Assembly (NCBI GenBank): GCA_029964075.1
Contig: CM057135.1
Span: forward strand, 29,749,366-29,813,365
Length of the DNA stretch: 64,000 nucleotides
Direction of reading: 5' to 3'
Origin: Patiria pectinifera
Lineage: Eukaryota; Echinodermata; Asteroidea; Valvatida; Asterinidae
Shown: piece after piece, positions 10,701-25,700 of the stretch
How the letters are laid out: every line of letters starts with the position of its first letter
Position numbering within the stretch: position 1 is the first letter of the stretch
Program-made: the position numbers and the translations under genes
The notes under the pieces: generated by a model
Databases searched by the model: none
Seen by the model: the letters and a program-made list of their open reading frames with translations, nothing else
Told to the model about the DNA's origin: nothing

Positions 10701-13700
10701 TTGCTGGAGCATGGGTCAGTGGTGGGTGTCTGGGGGCGAGGGGGCTCGGCGGTGGGTAGGTCGCTACAGCCCTCGACTGTCAAGATGAAGACGAAGGGAG
10801 AGATCGTGAGTTGGCCACTTGCAACAAGAGTCTTAAAAATCAAAACTAGGGAGAGCTACATTTATAACTGGCACAGGAGAGCTATTTTTTTTCCAGTTTA
10901 CACGTAATTCATTAAACTATAATTCTGAATCCATAACATCCCTGATTGTGCACATTTTACCAAATTACAGAGAACCCCAGGTTTTTAGGATCCAAAAATG
11001 AAAGAGAATATAGGTAACCTAAGTTTCTTTGATCTGTCAGTGAGGCATTGGCTATTATTCTGCAGTCTCTATGCTCCGGGGAATAATTTTTTATTCAAAT
11101 CTTACCACGCTCTTTGCAGACACAAATAGGTTCTCTGCTGTGTCTGGCCGACACAAAGCCACTGTTTTCCCCATCGTCTATGGTGGTCACTCTGGCTTGG
11201 TCAAAGGTCACGTGTGACTCGCAGCGTCGCTGTTTGTCGCAGACCTTGTCCAGACAGACATCAGCCACAATGGCTTGGACCGTGACACCCATACGCTGCT
11301 GGAAGCTGGACACGCTTCCGTTGATCTGTCGCTCCAGGGACTTGGGCTTGAAGTAGGTGACTCCTCGACGGTCCGACTTCTGGACTGCAAACAGGACCTC
11401 CGTGTTTACGGCTGCCAGCTCGGATTGCTGGATGCTGATGATTTGGACATCATCCGAGTCAGCCGATTTCAAGATGTTACTGATGATGTGCTTGAAGACA
11501 CTAAAGTGCAAGTAGAGGAACTTCTCAGGGGTAAGGTCCTGGAAGCGGATAGTCACCCCGTTGTCCAACATCTCCGTTGTCACAGGATCCACAGTCACCT
11601 GGACGTCACAGTAGGACATAAACTGACCATCGCTGACGCTGATATTGAGCTGATAGAAGCCTTCATCCAAGTCGGGCTGGGCCAGAATGCTACCGGTCTC
11701 CGGATCCACCCGGAAGGCATTACCCATGTTGTTGGCAAGCTCGAACCGCAGGACATCATCTGGGTCCGCGTCCACAGCATCTACCCATCCGATGACTCCG
11801 CCTGGGAAGTCATCCTCGTAGGAGTTGATGGTGATCTTGACTGGCGACTTGACAATCGGCGGATTGGTAGGCTCGATGATCTCCAACCTGACATGGGCGA
11901 CGGTTGACAAGGGCGGTTTGCCGTTGTCCGTCACCTGGACAGTCAGCTGGTAATCGTCCTTCATCTCCCGGTTGAAAGGGAAGCGGTTGAGCAGGACTCC
12001 GTCGGCATCAATGTTGAAGTCCTTGTCCTCATTGCCCCTGATAATGGTGAAGGTGTACGGCGGGCCGTTGACTGGAGAGTCAGGATCTGTCACATTCAAC
12101 TGAAACAGCTTACTGTTGACAGGCATGTCCTCCTGGTAACAATCAAGCCGGGGAAAAAATGAATTAGATCTCTGACTTCAGGTTTAAATTGTTTATTTAA
12201 ACACGATAAATTAGTCAAAAGGTCTGAACTACTTTGACTTCTTTTCTGCGGCTTTTGACAACCTTCCGAAGAAATCTGGAATGGCATTCTTACCCTCTTA
12301 TAGAAGGTGTAGTTAGAGCGCTGGAACCTCGGTGGGTTGTCGTTGATATCTCCGACTGAGACTTGAACAGAAACGTCATCAAACTGGGCCGGGTCTCCTC
12401 CATCTCTGGCACGGATGATCAGGGAATAAGAGGAAGTCTGCAGAAGAGAGACATAGGTGGAAATAATTATAATCATTGAAATAAAGGATTCTTATAAGAT
12501 CAAAGCGCTTTAAATTACTTTTACCCGTGGCCAATAAAACATTCCAAGGGCAATCTCAGCTTCCTGGAGAGTATCCAGCTCCATGCTGTCATTTCGGTGC
12601 AAAGCAGCTAAAATCAGTCGCAATAACCATCTCTGCCCTCACAGGTACCCATTTACTCCTTGGTGGGGAGAAGCAATGAGTGACCAAGTGCTTTGCTCAA
12701 GGATACAGGCACCATAACCCCAGGCTGGACTCGAACCCCCAACCTGCAGAATTAACCGCAGGCTTTCCAGGGTCAGTTGGCAGATTAAAATCTGAAATAA
12801 CAGCAGTATCCATAATCAACATTTTATGAAATAGACAACACTATAAAAATCAGACTTTCATAGCATCTGGTAACTCTTCTCGGTGTGACAACTGATTTCT
12901 TATTTCTGACATAGTAAATGTCTGAAACACTGCTAAAAAGTGACTTATTTTTTAAACGCAATCTCTGACCTGTTCCCTATCCAGCTCCGCAGCCACACTG
13001 ATCAGGCCGTTCCTCTCATCAATGGTGAACTGAGAGAACAGATCCCCACGCAGGATGGAGTAGGTCACCTCACCGTAGGCACCGCTGTCTGCATCAGTGG
13101 CCAAAACCTGCACAGAGAGGGTTTTTGATAGTTACAGCAGCATTTGACAAATATGTTCTGGCCATTGACTCCTTTTTAAAACAATAATTTTCTACAATCT
13201 TTCAATCTACAAAGTAGACTAGAATTTACCAAGTCACGATACAACATGTAAATTTATGACAAATATAAAAATGAACACACGAGACAGGGCCACACATGAT
13301 GAATTAACTAGATTACCTACCAACTGACTACCCCAACAGAAAGAAAAGAGAGAAACAAGTCAGTCTGAATGCAATGATCCATGATCCAAACTAATTGCCA
13401 GCCAGCCCTATATAGGCACTCCCAACCTGCACAGCTACTGCTGAGAAATTACCAAAAAAAAAATCCAACAAAGTCCAAATAACTAATTGCAGACCCCCTA
13501 CTTCTAATGTGAGACATACTTCTTTTTTTTTTTTTTTTTGCCTTAAACCTTTATTATTATTATGTATATGCGACTTTGTCGCACGGCAATGTCCAGATGC
13601 ATGTCTCCACAAATATGCAATTTGTGGAGCAATTTTGAAAATCAACGGAAAAATTCAGTTCAGGCAAAGGTTCCCGGTGAAATACATATGCGACATTTTG

Positions 13701-16700
13701 TGTCGCGCGATAAAATCACTTTGAATTTCATTATAAAAAATTGTACGATAAGTCGCACGGCTTTGTCATGTAAATGTAAACAACCCTCATTATTTGTGCG
13801 CATTTATAAAAGCGTGTGACGAAGTCGTGTATGCGTAAGTAGGCCTTTACCTGCACTATGCTATCTTCCACCCTGGCCGCTTCGTTAATCTCGCTGTAGT
13901 AGATGACCTGACTGAACTGTGGCACGTTGTCGTTGGCGTCTGTGATGTAGACACTGACCATGGTGGTGTCGGATAGCGGACGCAGCCCGCTGTCCGTAGC
14001 CTTGATGGTCAGGTAGTAACTGCTGGACATCTCAAAGTCCAGCGTGTCGGCTACCAAGACTTGACCTAGAAACAGTGAACAAATTAAATGTGGGTTGCTG
14101 AAATGCTGTAAAATTAGTTGAAAATTTTTGTTGTCTAAACTGGAATAAAATTCTTTTAATAAATTGGCGAAAGATTTGGTACATCCAAGTATGTGCCCTT
14201 GCTATGCCTGTGCACTGGCAAGCTTCTATCGCTTAAATGGATTCTTATGCTGTAGCTTAGAGACCTACACAGTTATGATGCCAGAGAGTCTTTGTTTTGC
14301 AAGTAAAGCCCCTCTTGTGTTGTGGGGACAGTTCTAAAAAAAATTTTTTTTAAACTCAAGCATTGAGAATACTGTTTTATCTGTAAATTTGGTGAGATCT
14401 TTCTTTCAAGCTTAAAGTAAGCCTATGATAACCTTTTGATACAATGTACATATTTTTGTTCAATAGTTAATGGAAGTTTAAATATTAATTAATTTTAATC
14501 CTGCAGAAATTTGCACAATGCTTACCTGTGTACATATCCACTTCAAACTTGCCGTGTTCATTTCCACTGATGATCTGATACGTGATCAAGGCATTCAAAC
14601 CGACGTCTTTGGTCAGCGCCTCGACCGTCACGACGGTCGTACCGATAGCGACGTCCTCGGACAGGGTGGCGTTGTACAAGTCGTGCTCAAACTGCGGCTC
14701 GTTGTCGTTCTCATCGAGGACGTTGATGACCAGCAGGGCGTAGGATACCAGGGAAGGGTTGTTGGTATCCGTGGCCTGTAGGGTCAGGTTGTAGATGCTA
14801 CGGTTCTCTCGGTCCAGGATCTGGCGCAAGGTGATGATGCCCGAGGCACGGTCAATGGTGAAGCTCTGAACGTCCGCATCATCAATGGAGAAGGTAAACT
14901 GACGATTGACACCTGAAGTTAAGGGGAAAAAAACCTGCATTACTTTCTGAAACTCAATTGCATTAATTTGAGCTCATCTGGAACAAAAGTTAACATCTTC
15001 AACCCCAATAGTCATCGTTCATTTCAACAGCTTGTGACTAGTGAGACTGGATGACGAGTGGATGACTTGTGGACGATTTGTGAGGATTTGCGGTGGATTA
15101 ACTAGACTGTGCTCGTCTCAAGCCACTCCTTCTTGAGTCAAAGAACTGACTGATTGACTAAATTACAACACTGCTGTTGACTTGGTTGATTCCTTCATTT
15201 ACCTGTATCGGGATCCACAGCTTGGACCCTGGTCAGCAGCGTGTTCAGCGTAGTGTTCTCGCTGACGCTCTCGTTGTACACGCTGGATGAGAAGACGGGT
15301 GGGTTGTCGTTCTCGTCCAGGAGACCCACAAAGATCTGAGAGGCGCAGGAGAAACTGCCGTCCGACGCCAAGGACTCAAAGTGGTAGAGGGACTGAGTCT
15401 CGTAGTCCAGCCGGCCGGCTGAGCTGATTTGACCTGAAGATGTCAAAAAAAAGGAAGTATTTGACAAATATTAGTGGTGCTGAACCACATGCAACTTGGG
15501 CAACGGACCATTCCAGATGTTGCCATAAAACCGACCCATGTGACCCGATATCTTGGTCACCTGACAAAGCCATATCTCATTGGTCAATAAGTCCTATTGA
15601 TTGGCAGGCAGGAAGGCTACATTAGAGGCAGGCCGTGCCCCCAGAAGGGAATTCTAAAAAGTTTGAGCACTGGAGAAAGAGAAAGAAATATAAAGAGAGG
15701 ACCTTGTCTGCACACCCCTAAGCTTCAAGATGCATTGCCTGTTCAATTGTCAAGTTTCACCGGGTATGCAACGTTAACTGATAAACCACTGATCTGTGCT
15801 AAAGACACCTACCAGAGGAAGGATCGATGGCAAAGAGTGCAGCATCATCACCGCTCAGGGTGTAAGTGATGACGGCGTTGTCCCCAGCATCAGCGTCTGA
15901 CGCAGATACTTGGAGGATGTCGGTGCCCGGAGGTAGGCTCTCGGTCACGTCGTCTGAGTAGACAGTCTGTGGGATGAGAAAGATGATAAATGACCTGCAG
16001 ATTTGAACTAAATTATAATCAAACCCAACAGATAATTTCACAATGCTGTTGACTTTACACAATGGAGGATGTTGCTCAGCAAAAACAAGGATAGCAGTCC
16101 TTAAAGACACACTGGAGGAGAAATTTTCTCAGTTGACGTTTTAATGTCTTATTGGTTGATTTTGAAAGAAAACAATTTCACATGCCCTCTGATGTATAAT
16201 ACTTGTGTCTTCTTGACTGATTCCGTGGAGTTTGCAAAGTTGCTGTAATTTTACCTGTGCACAGAAAGGCACATTGTCGTTAACATCTAGGACCGTGATG
16301 GTGACCATCGCAGCATCCATGAAGGCACCGTCAGTCACCGTCACGTTCAGGTTGTACGTCTCCTTCAACTCGCGATCAAGCTCCCTGGACACAAAGATCT
16401 GTCCCGAGTTGCTCTCGATGGCAAAGTGACCAAACGGATCCCCCTCAGTGATGTAGTACACCAGGTCCGAGTTGGAACCGAGGTCCGCGTCTGTGGCAAA
16501 TACCGCCGTGACCACTGTTCCCACGGGCTCCGACTCGAGCACCCGGCCGGAGTAGGAAGAGTGGGTGAAGTGGGGTGGGGAGTCATTGAAGTCCATCAGG
16601 ATGATGTGGACGGTGGTTTCTGCTGTGTTCTGGGCGTCGCCCGTATCGCCGTCGGTAGCCACCACGATCACGGTGAAGCTGGTGAACATCTCCCGATCCA

Positions 16701-19700
16701 GGACAGCTTTGGTCTTGAGGACGCCGGTTTCGGGGTCAACTTCAAACATGTCCAGGGCTTCTAAGTCTTCGTCCTCCTCTGAGGGCGCCAGATTGTACCT
16801 GATCTGTCCAAAGATGGCCGAGTCAACATCTGTTGCGCGGACCTGGAGGATTTCGGAGTCCACGGGAATGTTCTCTGGCACGCGGATCTCGTAGGACGAG
16901 TCGTCAAAGATGGGTGGGTTGTCGTTGATGTCTTGGACCGAGACAGTGACTTCCATGAAGGCCGCCAGTTTAGGGATGTCTTGTGTCTCGGCCTTGACAA
17001 TGAGCTTGTACCACTTACAGGTGTCATAGTCCAACTGGCTGGTCACCGTTAGCACCCCGTCATCCTGGCCGATGCTGAACTTGGCCGGGAGGTTGGTGCG
17101 TGGGTCAGTCCCTGGGACGAGACTGTAGGTCAGGCTGCGATTGCTCTGGGCTGTCAGGGTGGCGATGTTATCTCCCAAGGCGTGGTCTTCAGAGAGCTCA
17201 AAGTTCAGCATCTGATCCTGACCTTCGAAGACGGGCGTCTCGTCATGGGGACCGAGGATGTAAATGCTGACTGGTACACGGCCAATGAGTGGAACGGTAC
17301 CACTGTCCGTCGCTTTCATGAAGAACTGAAAATGGAATCCCTCTGAAAGAAAGAACAAAATAATACCAAATTCATATAAATTGAGCTGAGGCTATAAATA
17401 TTCACATTTTTCACTTCTAGTCTCCTTAGACTAAGCAAAAAAGCTCCTGTGCTTAACAAACTTTGTGTTATATGCAGTTCCACAAAGTTGATGCCACGTT
17501 TCAAGGGATTACCGATCATTTACCGATTGGAAATTGGAGTTTCTCACCTTTGCCCTGGAGTGACTGCCGGACAGACAGGAGTCCAGTCTGAGTGTTGATC
17601 TCAAACTGGTCGATGATGCTGTCTGACGTACCGTTGTCGAAGTAGTACGTCAGTTGGCTGTTGCTGCCCAGATCAGCGTCATTGGCTGAAACCTAGAGAC
17701 AGGGGAAGGGGAGAAAAATGAGAGTTAGTTTTTGATTTAGAATAAGGAAAAAATCAGCACATCAAAAAATAAACTATAACTACGGTCAGTCAGTGGGTAT
17801 GATCCAAATGGACAGAAACTGCAAAAAATCCATCACAATTTTTAAGGACATGTATTTTGAGAACTAGTAAGAATATACTAGTTATCTGGTTTCCCAGTGG
17901 CCTCTCGTCCCTAGGCTCTTGGCCCAATTTTCGAGCATTCTACTGGCTTGGCCGTCTCATCGCATGTAATCAAGGCTACAGTTCCGGAGGCTAGTGCTGT
18001 GAGATATTTGTTAAGTTTTTGTCCCTCATCCTCATCTTTCTCCCTGAGTTTTCTCGACCCTCGATCTATAATTTTGATACTATCAAAGAAACGTAAACCG
18101 TTATCTTCTGCCACTAATTAATTCTTCTGTTTTTCCCCCCTTCTTTCTAGTTTGCAGCCATCACCTTGAGTGGTTCTTGGCTTTTTGTTTGCGCAATACA
18201 CGTAAAAAAAAAAGAAGTAAATACAATAAGAAATGTTTGACTATGAGCAGACAAAACAATTGAGAGTACAAATCTGAACACTGAATCTTACCCTGATTAT
18301 CTCGGCACCGATCTCCAAGCCCGCTGAAATGAAAGCCTCATACAGCTGCCTCTCAAACTGCGGCCGGTTGTCGTTCTTGTCAGTCAGGATGACATTGACC
18401 TTAGTGTAGCTGGTCTTGCCGCCTGGGTCCGAGGCCATGATGGGGATGGTGATGGTGCGCTCCTTGGGGTCCTCCTGGTCCAGGCTGACCCGGGTTCGAA
18501 TCTCACCTAAGTGGATCGGTACAACAGTAAATTTCATAAGTTTGGCCATATCACTACACTCATTATGAACATTGGTCATTTTTGAAAACCTTTCTGAATA
18601 GACAAATGTCTAATGAGTAGCCTAGCTGTGGCTTTCAGAGTTTTACTTCAATACTACAGGCTATACCTGCACAGAGATTTTAGAATTAGTGATAGTGTTT
18701 AAGGCTTAATTTGGTTCTTAAAATCAGCATTTTTTTAATTTCCAGAACATCTTTTTAAGTCACTCTGCAATTTTTTTTTTTTTAGCATTTTGAAACACTC
18801 CTTGGTACTTTTGGGGTATTAGAGTTTTGCTCCCTTGATCCTGCACCAATGATAACCCATTTAATTCTTCATTTTATTTCTTTATTTTATTTCTCTCTTT
18901 TATTTCTTTATTTCTCTGTTGACATGTAACTGCACTTCTATGTTATCATGCTGAAGAATATGTGAAAAGATAACATGTTTATATTTCAAAGTAGAATTTA
19001 TCTTCATGATAGATTTTCTGGTGTGAATTGGAGCAACAAGACTTTCACTGGACGATATGAAAAGACTTCACAATAGATTTGTATTCTGCACACACAAAAT
19101 ATGAACACAGATTCTGATAAAGTGGGTATTCATCATTGCTGAAAAATTTCTCAGTGAAAATTTGGTCGCAGATCAAACTCATAAAACTTATCCGAGCTCC
19201 CAGACAATTTTGAAAGTGAAATATGATTTTGAACTTGTATTCAGCCCCTGGAACAGGAATAAAAAAAGAATGAATCACAGTAATTTAATTGAAAAAAAAT
19301 AAAAATTACACCCCGCCTTTTTTTTAACAGAACCAACGTGTTATATCAGCCTGGGTTTGACATTAACTGAACTTTTCTACATCCTATCTGATAATAACCT
19401 AACAATGCGATATACATTTTTCGTAGAATAATCCTTTATAATATTTCTAACATACCGGTACAGAACATGCGAAGTGTACAAAAACAGCCGGTAGTGAATT
19501 GCAAGGATATATAATAATACGCATAGCTTTGTGTAGGGGTGAGGTTGCAGAATGATAATGGATCACTTGTTGAACTCTCAAGCACTTTTGTGGATGCTCG
19601 AAAAAAGGACAATCAAGTTGAAGTGAAGTGCTTGGAGTTGCCATGATGTAAACATTCAGGCTCTCAAGATGCAATCGGGTTAAATAAACACAGTGTTTAT

Positions 19701-22700
19701 TTTGTAAAATTGTGACCTTTTGAAAGGTTTTTTTTAGTCTGAGATCAAATTATCTGTATTGGGATGTCAAAATCTAGACAAACTGCTTCAGTGTGTTTAG
19801 TCTTGGCGGTTGGGGACTGTTTTGTAAACTTGGAGTGACAGTTGAGTTAATGTACTGTGAAATTACTTTGATTTCAAAAACACAGACGTGTTCTGCAATT
19901 CAAGCGCTGGGGGAAAAGTTCAAGATAAGTACATGAATGACACTATCTTAAGTAGACTTTACTGTTGTTCTCCTATTTTAAATATTGTCATCCTCAGCAC
20001 TTTCATGTAATTTTCTCAAATTTTAGGTTGTGAAATATGTTTTATTTAGTGCACGAGTACAAACGGTGGCTGTGCGTACGTACATGCACACTGCTGCCTT
20101 GCAGGAAACGTGCAGGCCCTAAATTGTAGCATGTGTTCCTTGCAATGGTTGAAGGAGTGCTCTTTATTAAACCCCATATTTTGGAATCAAAATATAATTA
20201 CAAAATTTTCAATTTTGGGGAGTAACTTATGCCCCAAAATTGAAAATTTGATAAGGAGCAAGTATAGCTTAACAGCACATCCCATCAATGAAACTATGTT
20301 TGGTTTATAAAGGTTATTTAGACGTGACGTAACAAGGGAAAACTACCTTTTTTTTTTCAAAACTATTTCAGAAAAAGTTATCATTAATCCTGTGTGAAGG
20401 ACAAGTTGTTGACCAACTTTAACTCTTAAAATAACGCGATGTTTTCAGGAACGGATTCGTAATTATCACTTAAAATACGGTGTGTGCAAAAATGTTGTCA
20501 CACAAGTGCTTGGACAAACATAAGTTAGTGTGCAGACAAAAATAAATATCATTCTTTTTGTTGTGATTGTTATTGAAGTAGAGTATAATTTTAGTTTTAA
20601 TAGCGGAAACTTCACGCATGTTAGTAGGCCGAAGCAGTGAGTCAAAAATAAAAATCCCATTATTTTCTGTGGGAGGGTTTTTTACCTATTGGTTTCGCGA
20701 TATCGCGTTCAAATTCCACCATTGTAAATATAAAACCTGGGAAAGCGTACAGAAATTGTTAAAATGACAGGATACAGTGGGGGACAAAACGGACAAGAAA
20801 AATATGGAGCAATCACTGTCGATATGAAAGATCCAGTGGAAGGCAAGAGGCATCACTGTCAACAGAAACCACTCGTCAGCAAGGAATAGTTAGAGAAACA
20901 AAATAAACAACAACAGATTAAACAATTTATCACCATGCACCACTTCTACCCTCGAAGCTCAAAATATTACAATGCAATCAAGATTTTCAAAGTTCCTTTC
21001 ATGTTTTCAACTAAACTGAAAGCAAAGATGCAGGTTTGTTACAGAGAAACAAGTTTGTTATAAAGCCACAAGTCTCCATGCCTTCTGTACATAACACTGT
21101 TTTCAAGGCAAGGGTTTGGTTAGGTGGTCAGACACCAGGAAAAAAAATAACCAACAAACCTATTGTTGACATGTAAGCCAACATCAATTCCCTATCTAGT
21201 TTACTACAATCGATCTGTAAAACCCCCAGAGATACAGGGTATTTTTGGTTTCTCAATGCCCAAGAACAATCAACTGACCTGATTGGCTGTCAATCTCGAA
21301 TCTCATCCTAGCCTCATGGCCAATGATGGCGTAGGTCACCTGGCCGTTGGGTCCCTCGTCCGCGTCGCTGGCCACCACCTGGAAGACCACGCCCCCAGCC
21401 GTCTCGTTCTCGGGGAACTCGATGTTGTACTCGGCCAGGCTGAACTCGGGAGCGTGGCGGTTGAGCGGGGCCAGGCTGACGTGGACCTGGGCCGAGCTGG
21501 TGAAGACGCGATCAGAGACGGAGACGTTGAGGGTGTAGTGGGAGGCGAGGCTTGGCTCATGGGTGTTGGACAGACTGATGACGCCTGATGGAAGCAAAAC
21601 AAGAATGGTTACTTCCATGTTATTTTTAACAATGATAACAGCGGATTAAAAACAAACTTAACTGCTACAAACTAACTGAATTGAAATTAAAATTTAAGAA
21701 GTTAGATGGCCCGACGTTTTGATCCTGGCAGGATCTTCCTGAAAGGCATAAAGACAGATTGAGGGCCATTTGACACAAAGAGGCATAAATAATCAGTGCT
21801 GCTGCTTAAACCAAGTTATTGTTGGTCAATCTAGACTAATTGTAGATATTAGTTACTTGTTACTGGTTCCTTACAAATATTTTATAAGTCTGATAGAGAA
21901 AGGATAAACCCCACGTACCTGTTTTACTGTCAATAGCAAATGCCATCTTATCGTTTCCAGACACGATGGAATACGTCAGTTTCCCGGTGTCGGATATGTC
22001 AGGATCGGTTGCAGTGACTGCGGTCACAAACTCGCCCCTGGCAGCCAGCTCACTGACCGTGCACTCGTAACGTTGGTGGGAGAAAGCTGGTGGGTTATCA
22101 TTCATGTCTAGGACCTCTACGGTGATGCGCGCCTCGCTGCTCAGCATGGGTACGCCCGAGTCGGTAGCCACGACGATGAAATCGTGTCGTGGGTAGCGCT
22201 CATAATCCAGGACCTGGGAAGTCAGGATCAGGCCGCTGTCGGGATCCAGATGGAAGAAGCTTGCCACCTCCCCTTCCGTGACGATCCGGTACTCGATACG
22301 GCTGTTTGCTGGAGAGTCAATATCCGTGGCTCGGACACGCACCACCGTGGAGCCCACGGACACGGCCTCGGACAGCGTGGTCTGGTAGACCTTCTGTTGG
22401 AAGCTGGGAGCGATGTCGTTGATGTCTAGGACTGTGATGTCTAGCATGACGGAGGCGAAGGCCCCAGTCAGTGTGTCGCTAGCTTGGATGGTGAGTCGGT
22501 AGGCCTGTTGGCTCTCGTAGTCAATGGGTCCAATCACGTTAACCACACCTGAACAAATAAAACAGTACAAATTTATTACGTCACATACCAAAATCAGCAT
22601 GTTGTTGAATGACTTAAAGATTGATAGCACAGATTCCTTTCCAAATTCATTAAAATCAACCCTACCTCCCTAGGAATTTTTTTAAGGAATCTGCCACAAC

Positions 22701-25700
22701 CATCCAAAACCATCTAAGGAACTCACTAAAAACACAGTCTGTGTACTGTGACTGCCAAGGGGCATCAAATCCCATGCAAAGTAATAGTGGCGAGAGTTTA
22801 TCTTCCTCAATCCACCATAATCTTCCAAAAACGTCCCTGTTATGGTTTAGGAACCGAACTACCGGTACTATGCAGTTTTATAAATAATTGTCCCCCTCTC
22901 TAATTCACATACTATGGCCAATTCCCGTCCAAATGTCCAATTGTATTCACCAAAACCAGCTTGACTTAGCCAAGAACATCTCAAGAAACCTACCTGTGTT
23001 GGGGTTGATGTCAAACTGTTTGAAATCATCTCCTCCGCTGATGCTGTACAGGACGTCCCTACCATGAGGGCTGATGGCTTGGATCTGAATGACAGCCGAG
23101 TGCAGCTGGATGTTCTCAGGGATCGAGGCTTGGTAGTACTGCTCCTGGAAGACAGGCATGGCTTTGTTCTGGACGGTGATGGGGACGTCCACGACAGCAC
23201 TGTGACGGGGCTTTCCTGAGGAGGTTGAAACAAGATTACATTAGTGAATTGACTCGGGGAGAAGTGGCGTTTTTAAAACCCAGGCTTGTCGCTGAATTTG
23301 GTTTCATGTTTAATTTGAAGTTTAGCCTGTCACTAGATTTGTAATTGGAGCATGGATCAATCTGAACCAAAGCTGGAGCTGATGCCGCCATTTCAAAACA
23401 CCAAGGACTTGATTTACTGGCTTCTAACTTGAGCAGAATGCTTTCAGACTTGTGTTGAGACTAGATAGAATAGACCTCAATCCAAAGGAGAATATCTTCA
23501 ACAATGTTAGAATAGATCCTTCCTGCCTGTCGATCAGACAGTGTACATTGACCAATTAGATAATGAGTTTTCTGTCAGGTAACCACGGTAGCTCAATCGA
23601 ACTTGGTCACAAGAGCATGGTGTGCAAGGTATATGGGCTAAAAGTGGGCGGGGCTAAAAGTGGGCGGGGCTAAAATTGGGCGGGGCTAAAATTGGGCGGG
23701 GCTAAAAGCAGGCGGGGCTAAAAGTGGGCAGGGCTTATGGCCAAATCTTGATCGGTTTTATTCACCTTTGTCGCTGGCCTTGATCTTGAGAGTGAAGTTC
23801 TTGTTCTGGGAGTTGGTCCTGAGGGGTCGTCTCACCACGATGGTACCCGTGGTGCTGTCGATGTCAAAGTGACCCTCACCACCTTCAACCAAGGTGTACT
23901 TGACCTCACCATTCAGACCTTTGTCCCTGTCCACCGCTGTGACCTGGGATGACAAAAAAATAAAAGTCAACACGATCATCTTTCGAGATCAAACCAAAGA
24001 GAGATGTGGGGAGATTTTTTTATCACAAATTTATGATACAGCAATCCAGTGGTTAGAGGTTCACACCTCCCTCTATTCGCTTTTTCCTGGGGAAGAACTT
24101 AAAGGCATGATAGAAAAATTGTTTCATCTTTAAGTGGTTCCAAAACCATACTTAAGAAGCAGAAAAAGAAAAATGTCATCTCTCTGCTCTCCAGTCTCAA
24201 TACAAGGTTGAACGGAAATTGACTGGAACAGGATCTGAACCCGAAACCTACAGAACAAGGTTCCAGCACTCTACCAACTGAGCTATAGCTATCCAGCCCT
24301 GTGGTGGTGGTCTTCTAAATTACGAGTCTCCTTTTAATGCTTACCTGTCTGACGACTTCCCCAATGTTGGCATCCACTTGGACGATGGCGTTGAACAGGT
24401 GGTGCACGAAGACCGGAACGTTGTCGTTGACGTCCAGAATCTCCACGTGTACGATCACGTGGGCCATGCGCGGAGGACTGCGCATATCTTGCACCTGTCA
24501 AGACAGAGGATACAAGATGCATTCAATATTACCTTGAAGCCTTTAAAGAATTTGTTATCCAAGTTGATTTCTTGTAATAATATAATGTAAAAGTCCATAT
24601 AATGACGCATTCACAGATGTCAGATGTAACAGAGACTCGAAGAAAGCGAAACCCGAATTTATAAAATGACTACGATGAGTTAAAATGTATTTCTTTACCT
24701 CAACCACAATGTTGTACTGGTCCTGTTTCTCCCGATCAAATGCCATGCCAGTATTCCTCAGCACCCCGGAGGTAGGCCTGATCTTAAACATGCCGTTGGG
24801 GTTGAGGATGGAGTAGGTCAGAGGCTCATTCAGCCCGTTGCCCAGGACGTTCAGGAAGGCCAGGTCTCGCACCGTGGTGTCGTTCTCCTGGATGACGGCG
24901 TAGATGTCGTCGGAGGCGAAGCGCAGCTCTGAGGAAGTGCGGGGCTTGGCTCTGATGGAAACCTGACAGGAGAGAATCGTATAGAAAGTGAATAAAGATA
25001 TAATTGAATTATTAAATGGTTCTTTTTTTTTTCAAATAAGACTAGACAAAGTTTGCAGTTATAAAGAGTGCTAAAAGGATCTGAACAAAAATTCCACAAG
25101 GGTGTCTTTGTTTTGTATTTCCCTCCAGGCATTCAACCCTGGTGATTTTGGGGGTTTTTTTTGGAGTTTGGTTTTAATTTTCTAAGAGAAGATAATTTAT
25201 TTTCTTTTGACATCTCCAAACTACACAGCAGATCGGGCTGGCTTGTGTGAGATACAGGAGATTCCTCAGTAAGTTTTGTACCAACTTTAGAACATGATGA
25301 AATTCTGTCCTTTGGGATTAAACACCAACTTTTTGAACCCCAAAAAACAAGAAACACCATAAATATACATCCAGGATTGCTTCAAGACAAGTTATCCTGA
25401 AGCTTATGAGGATTTTGTGACACTTGTTCATTTCTCTTTCCAGTCAGGTTAAGGTAAAGATTCAGGATTCACGAAGGGAGGAAAGCATTACCTCTGCATG
25501 GCCGTAGTACAATCCGTCCGTCACACGCACACCTATCTCATAGGTTCCGTGGATATTTGAGCCATCAGCTACTGTAAGGACTCCGGTGGTAGTGTCCACA
25601 TTGAATTCTTTTCCGTGATTGCCAGTAACGATCGAGTATTCAAGCTGGGAGATGCTGACTGTGTCTAAGTCCACAGCTTGGAGTGTCAGGACCTTCACAC

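Noticed and set aside
11275..11907. 210-residue plus-strand open frame
   Set aside because: Antisense shadow of exon 22. No domain and no independent splice or start context.
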